NCBI GenBank assembly: GCA_033439265.1
Contig: JAVTVX010000013.1
Coordinates: 23,890,000-23,953,999 of the forward strand
DNA: 64,000 nucleotides
Direction of reading: 5' to 3'
Source: Dillenia suffruticosa
Lineage: Eukaryota; Streptophyta; Magnoliopsida; Dilleniales; Dilleniaceae
The notes below the pieces were generated by a model. The model did not search any database and was not told the origin of the DNA. It saw only the letters and a program-made list of their open reading frames with translations. Positions 59,290-64,000 of this stretch are shown piece by piece; positions within the stretch are counted from its first letter, which is position 1; the number at the start of each line of letters is the position of its first letter. The position numbers and the translations under genes were made by a program.

Positions 59290-62200
59290 TCTACATGGGT
59301 CCCATCAGAAAAGCGAATTCCCAATCAAATGGGGGCCACCCCCCTCCCGGGCGAGTGAAGGTGGAAAAAAAATAAAATAGAAATAGAAGAAACAAAGAAA
59401 AAGTGAAAAAACTAGTAATAAATCGATAATAGTAGAATAAAAAAAGTAAAAAAAGAGAATGGTGAAGGGTAAAAAAAGAAGTAAAAAAAAAGGTGCAGGA
59501 TAAAAAAAAGAAGTAAAAAAAAACAAAAAGAAAGAAAAATATGTAAAAATAAATAAATAAATAAAAGTAGCAAACCGATAATAGTAGAACAAAAAAATGA
59601 GTGAAAAAAAAATACAAATGGGAAAAAAAAAAGTAAAAAGAAGAAGAAGAAGAAGAAGAAGAAATCTAAAAAAAGAAAAGAAAATAGGGTTGGAAAGGTG
59701 TGAAAAAAAAGAAAAAAAAAAGGATAAATGGGGGAAGAAAAAAAAAGAAGTAAAAAAAAATATGAAGAAACACCAAAAAAAGAGAAAAAAAGGGTAAATA
59801 GTAACCCAGTATTCCCGTCTTAGGTAGTACTCCTCCCCCTCCCCCGAAGAAGAAACCTCTCCCCCTCCCCCTCCCACTCCCCCCTCCCCATGAGTACAGG
59901 GTGAAAAAAAATAAAAAAGGAAAAGAAGAAATAAAAAAAAAAAAGAAAAAAAGAATAGTAACAAATTGGAAACAGTAAAATAAAAAAAATGAGTGAGAAA
60001 TAAAAGGTGAAGGATAAAAAAAATTTAAAAAGAAGAAAAAAACCCAAAAAAAGTAAAAAAAAAATGAAGAAGAAGAAAAAGGGTGTAGGGTGAAAAAATA
60101 ACAAGCAAAAAGAAGGATAAATGGATAAAAAAAAAAGAAAAAAAAAAGCAAAAGTAGTAAACCAGTAATAATGGAACAAAAAGAAAAATGAGCGAAAAAA
60201 AAAGAAGGACGAAAGTTTAAAAAAAAGTTAAAAAAAAAAGTAAAAAGAAAAGTAAAAAAAAAAAGAAGAAGAAAAAAATCCAAAAAAAAATAAAAAATGT
60301 TCTTGTCCTGGTGGCACTACAAAAGTACTCCCCCTCCTTGAAGAATAAACCCCTGAAAAAAAGAGGGAACAATATCTAATTGTTTTCATCTGATATGACA
60401 TTCCCTCCCACTTTCATTGCCCCACGAGTGAAGGGTAGAAAAAAAAAGTAAAAAGAAAAGGAAAAAATCAAAAAAAAGAAGTAAAGAGAAAAAGAACAAT
60501 AACAAACCGGTAATAGTGAAACAAAAAAAGAGTAAAAAAAAAAGAAAAAGAAAAAACTCAAAAAAATTAAAAATTAAAAAGAAGAAGAAGAAGGATGTAG
60601 GGTGTAGGGTGTAGGGTGTAGGGTGAAAACAAAATAAAAAAAAATAAGCAAAAAGAAGGGTAAATGGATAAAAAAATAGGTAAAAAAAAACAAAAAGCAA
60701 AAGTAGCAAACCAGTAACAACGAAACACAAAAAAATGAGTGAAAAAAAGAGTGAAAAGTAAAAAAAATAAGTAAAAAAAAAAACAAGAAGAGGAAGAAGA
60801 AACCAAAAGAAGTAAAAAATGCTTTCTCTTAGGTGGCACTCCCAAAATACTCCCCCTCCCCAAAGAAGAAACCCTTAAAAAAAAGGGAACAATATCCAAC
60901 TATTTACATCCAAGATGGCCTTCCCCCCACCCCCTCCGCACGAGTGATGAGTGGGAAAAAAAAGTAAAAAAAAAAAACAAGAAGAAACAAAAAAAAGTAA
61001 AGAAAAAAATAACAGTAACAAATCAGTAACAATAGAACTAAAAAAATGAGTGAAAAAAAAGAAAAAGAATAAACTGTGAAAAAAAAAGAAGAAACCCAAA
61101 AAAAGTATAAAAAAAAAGGAAGGGTGTAGGGTAAAAAAAAAGAATAAACAAAAGAAGGTAAATGGGTAAAAAAAACGAAGTAAAAAAAAAAGTAAAAATA
61201 GCAAACTAGTAACAGTGGAATTCAAAAAAATAGTGGAAAAAAAAAAAGAAGAACGAGTAAAAAAAAGTAAAAAAAAAAAAAGAAGAAGAAAAAGAAGGAA
61301 CAAAAAAAGTAAAAATAAAAAAAAAAAGGAAAAAAGGGAAGGGAAAATGGTAGGAAAAAAAAGGCAAATGGGTAAAAAAAAAGTAAAAAAAAAAATTGAT
61401 GAAAAATACCAAAAAAAGAGGAAAAAAAAAGGGGGAATAACAGCACTCTGTTCCCATTCGACGTGACACTCCCAAAGCACTCCCCCTTCCCACAAGGTGT
61501 GGCCTTGGCCTAGTTTTTTTTTTTCTTATGTGCGTTATAATTATTGAAAGAAAATGGTAAAAAAAAAAAAAAAAAGAAAAAAAAAGTAGTAAAAGAAAAA
61601 GGAATAGCAAGAAACAGGTACCCGGGAAACAAAAAAAAAGGAGTCAAAAAAAGAGCGAATGGCTAAAAAAAAAGTAAAAAAAAAAAAGAAACTCCTAAAA
61701 AAGGAACAGTTGCAAACTGTTCCCATCCAATGTGGCAATTCCTCCAACCTCCCCCTTTTCACTTTTTTTTTTTAAAAACTTTAATGGTGTGTAACTGTAC
61801 ATGTATATAATTTTTTTATCGGATAGTTTTTTAATAAATTAGATGATCAAAAAGGGTAAAAAAAAGAAATCACTCGAAAAAAATCAAATTGCATCAATAG
61901 GCATCAAAAGGAAGAGGGATTTCCAAAGAAAGTTGCGACAAGAGTGAAACCCACCAAAAAAAGAAGTGAAACAAAATCGGAGAGATGAGAAAAGATAGAG
62001 TAATAAGGAAAAATGGTGAAGGAAGAAAAAAAAAAGAAGTAAAAAAGAAGTAAAAAAGAAAAAGAAGAAAAAAAAAAGAAATAATAGCAAACTGATAATA
62101 TGGAATCATAAAAAAGAGTGAAAAAAAGTGTGAAAGGTGGAAAAAAAGAGAAGTAAAATATTAAAAAAAAAAAAAGCAGAGGTGAAGGGTGGGAAAAAAA

Positions 62201-62900
62201 AAAGAAACAAAAAAGAAAGTAAAAAAATGAATAGTAGCAAACCAGTAATAGTAAAACCCAAAAAAAGAGTAAAAAAAGGGTGGAGGGTAAAAAAAAGAAG
62301 TAAAAAAAAAAACGAAAAAAAAAGGTGAAGGGTGAAAAAAAGAAACAAAAAAAGGAGAAAGAAACCAAAAAAAAAAAGAAAGAAAAAGGGAGCAGTCAGT
62401 AACAAACTGTTCCCATCGGAGGTGGCAATCCCTCCCATCTCCTCTCCATTTGTTTCTTTATATATAGTTAAAAATGTTTAAAATTTAGATAAAATTAAGA
62501 TTATAGAAAGAAATCCAAAAGAAATCCAAAAAAAAGTAAAGAAAAAAAAGAGAGAGAACAGTTATCTACTGTTTCCATCCGGGATGCTACTTCCTCCACC
62601 TCCCCCTTCCCCTCCCCCTCTCCACTTGTTTCTTATCTTATAAAAAGAAAGAAAGAAATCTCCAAAAAAAGAAGGGAACAATGTGTCACTATTCCCATTT
62701 GATGTGGCACGCCCTCACATACCCCTCCCCCTTCTCCGCTTGTTTTTTATCTTAGAATAAAAAAGAAAGAAACCCCGAAAAAAATAGAAAAAAGGGAGGG
62801 AATAGTGTGCTATTGTTCCCATCCAACATGACACGCCCTCCCACACCCCTCCCCACTTGTTGCTTTCTATAAAAGTAAGATCATTATTATTATTTAAGAA
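59290..62900. repeat. Purine-rich low-complexity array with two recurring motifs
   Basis: About 3.6 kb of A/G-rich DNA built from AAAAAAGAAGTAAAAAAA-type strings. Motif 1, AGTAGCAAACCAGTAATAGT plus GGAACAAAAAAATGAGTG, recurs with variation near 59410, 59569, 59958, 60150, 60497, 60700, 61011, 61196, 62085 and 62230. Motif 2, CTGTTCCCATCCRATGTGGC plus ACTCCCTCCCACCCCCCTCC, recurs near 59805, 60303, 60385, 60826, 60900, 61450, 61718, 62409, 62571, 62690 and 62812. Long Phe- or Lys-rich open frames on either strand are by-products of the base bias and are not genes. Confidence 0.85.
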
Positions 62901-63489
62901 GATTAAGATAAGATATATATATATATCTACAAAAGATGTCATAGCAGTTTTATCTATCATGTAGAAATTCTCTAATTAGAAAAGCAGGTAGGGAATGGCT
63001 TGCCAGCGAACAAAAATTTATTTAGAAGTAATGTTTTAGACATTTTTTTGTAAAATTTCTTTTACAGATTTATAATCAATGCGTAATAACAATTTTTAAT
63101 TTAATAAATTATTTTGAAATTTTGTAATGTATAAAACAATTGACAAAATTTCTTTTTTTATGGTAAAATAGTTTTTCTAGGTTTGATTCCAGTGATCAGA
63201 AGTGTATTAGACTACGATTTCTTTGTTATCCTGGATTTGTTTCAAGATTTCTCCGTATCCTAAATCACTAACATCTGTTTCAATAATTTGAGGGAGGTTA
63301 GGATCGGCAATAGAAGACATGGAATTTCCAATATCTATTTTTTAATGAGTCAGACAGTTTTAATATATTCGTCTGTCTAAAATTTAGGGTTTTTCTTCAA
63401 TCTATTATGAAGAGATTGTGCAATTTTGTTGATATTTGAAAAAAAAAATCTAGAATATAGTTTAGACTTCCTATATATATATAGTGATG
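62901..63489. other. AT-rich interval inside the array
   Basis: Ordinary AT-rich sequence without the two motifs, including a short TA run at about 63470-63482. No gene seen. Confidence 0.5.
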
Positions 63490-64000
63490 GGTGGAAAATA
63501 AAGTAAAAAAGAAATGAAGAAATAAAAAAAAAGAAGTAAAAAAAAAGGAACAGTAGTAAACCGATAACAGTAAAATTAAAAAAAAAAATAAATGAAAAAA
63601 AAAAAGCGTGAAGAGTGAAAAAAAAAAGAAAAAACCCAAAAAAAGTAAAAGAAAAAAGGGGAGGGTGAAGGGCGAAAAAAAGAAATAAAAAAGGGGAAAA
63701 AAAGAAAAAAAAAACCCAAAAAAAGGATTAAACAAATCCGAGATGACATTTCCTCTCGTTCCCCTCTCTCCACTAGCGAAGGGTGGGAGAAAAAAGTAAT
63801 AAAAAAAAAGAAACCCAAAAAAAAGAAGTAAAAAAAAAAAAGAAATAGTAGCAAACCGGTAACATAAAATCTAAAAAAAAATGAGTGAAAAAAAAGAAAG
63901 GTGAATGGTGAAAAAAAAGTTAAAAAAAAAAAGGGGAAGAAACCCAAAAAAAGTATAAGAAAAAAAGAAGGAACAATGAATGATGAAAAAAAGAAGGAAA
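63490..64000. repeat. Purine-rich array, continuation to window end
   Basis: Same composition and motifs as 59290-62900: motif 1 near 63550 and 63847, motif 2 near 63738. The array continues past the window edge, so its true size is unknown. Confidence 0.8.

Noticed and set aside
59291-63947. Long Phe-rich (minus) and Lys-rich (plus) open frames
   Set aside because: They arise from the A/G-only composition of the array. They have no domains, overlap on both strands and lack start context.

Overview
The window is nuclear DNA of a eudicot plant, probably a woody species. The coding exons are split by GT-AG introns, the spacers are very AT-rich, and there are long CT/GA microsatellites, a plant Au-type SINE and an RTE-type LINE. 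Gene content is plant-specific: AUX1/LAX auxin carrier, NPF transporter, plastid ribosomal protein bTHX/PSRP4, CPL phosphatase. No RNA gene, CRISPR array or bacterial feature was found.

Layout. (1) 856-3863: an intact 8-exon AUX1/LAX1-type auxin influx carrier. (2) 5853-32380: a degenerate tandem segmental duplication. Unit 1 (5853-14630) and unit 2 (14640-26190) are near-identical by eye; unit 3 (26290-32380) is more diverged; a scrambled fourth fragment lies at 39590-40560. The units carry, in order, a leader segment S, an NRT1/PTR (NPF) transporter, a reverse-strand fragment of an alpha-1,4-glycosyltransferase, a minisatellite, a small reverse-strand gene starting MCPLR, a reverse-strand HAD-phosphatase pseudogene and a plastid ribosomal protein PSRP4 gene. 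Only one NPF (about 17835-20130) and one PSRP4 (31597-32177) look functional; the other copies are decayed. (3) 34382-34990: a hypothetical Ser-rich protein. 35275-36690 (-): an intact GT32/A4GALT-like glycosyltransferase. (4) 40917-41354: a receptor-kinase fragment. 41826-44429: a CBM20 starch-binding-like gene with one in-frame TAG. About 45715-46530 (-): a UGT73-like pseudogene. (5) 48585-57985 (-): a 14-exon CTD-phosphatase-like gene (CPL1/CPL2 type, 810 aa) with an RTE LINE in intron 11. (6) 59290-64000: a purine-rich low-complexity array with two recurring motifs and no genes.

From memory, the order auxin carrier - NPF - PSRP4 - A4GT - CBM20 - CPL merges two duplicated Arabidopsis blocks: the AUX1 block on chromosome 2 (NPF5.5, AUX1, PSRP4, A4GT) and the LAX1 block on chromosome 5 (LAX1, A4GT, CBM20-like, CPL2). 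The genes share no pathway; the linkage is conserved microsynteny. I see no dedicated multi-gene biological system. The points most worth a second look are the decaying tandem array, the LINE tail that forms the 3' splice site of a CPL exon, the nonsense codon in the CBM20 gene, and the purine-rich array.
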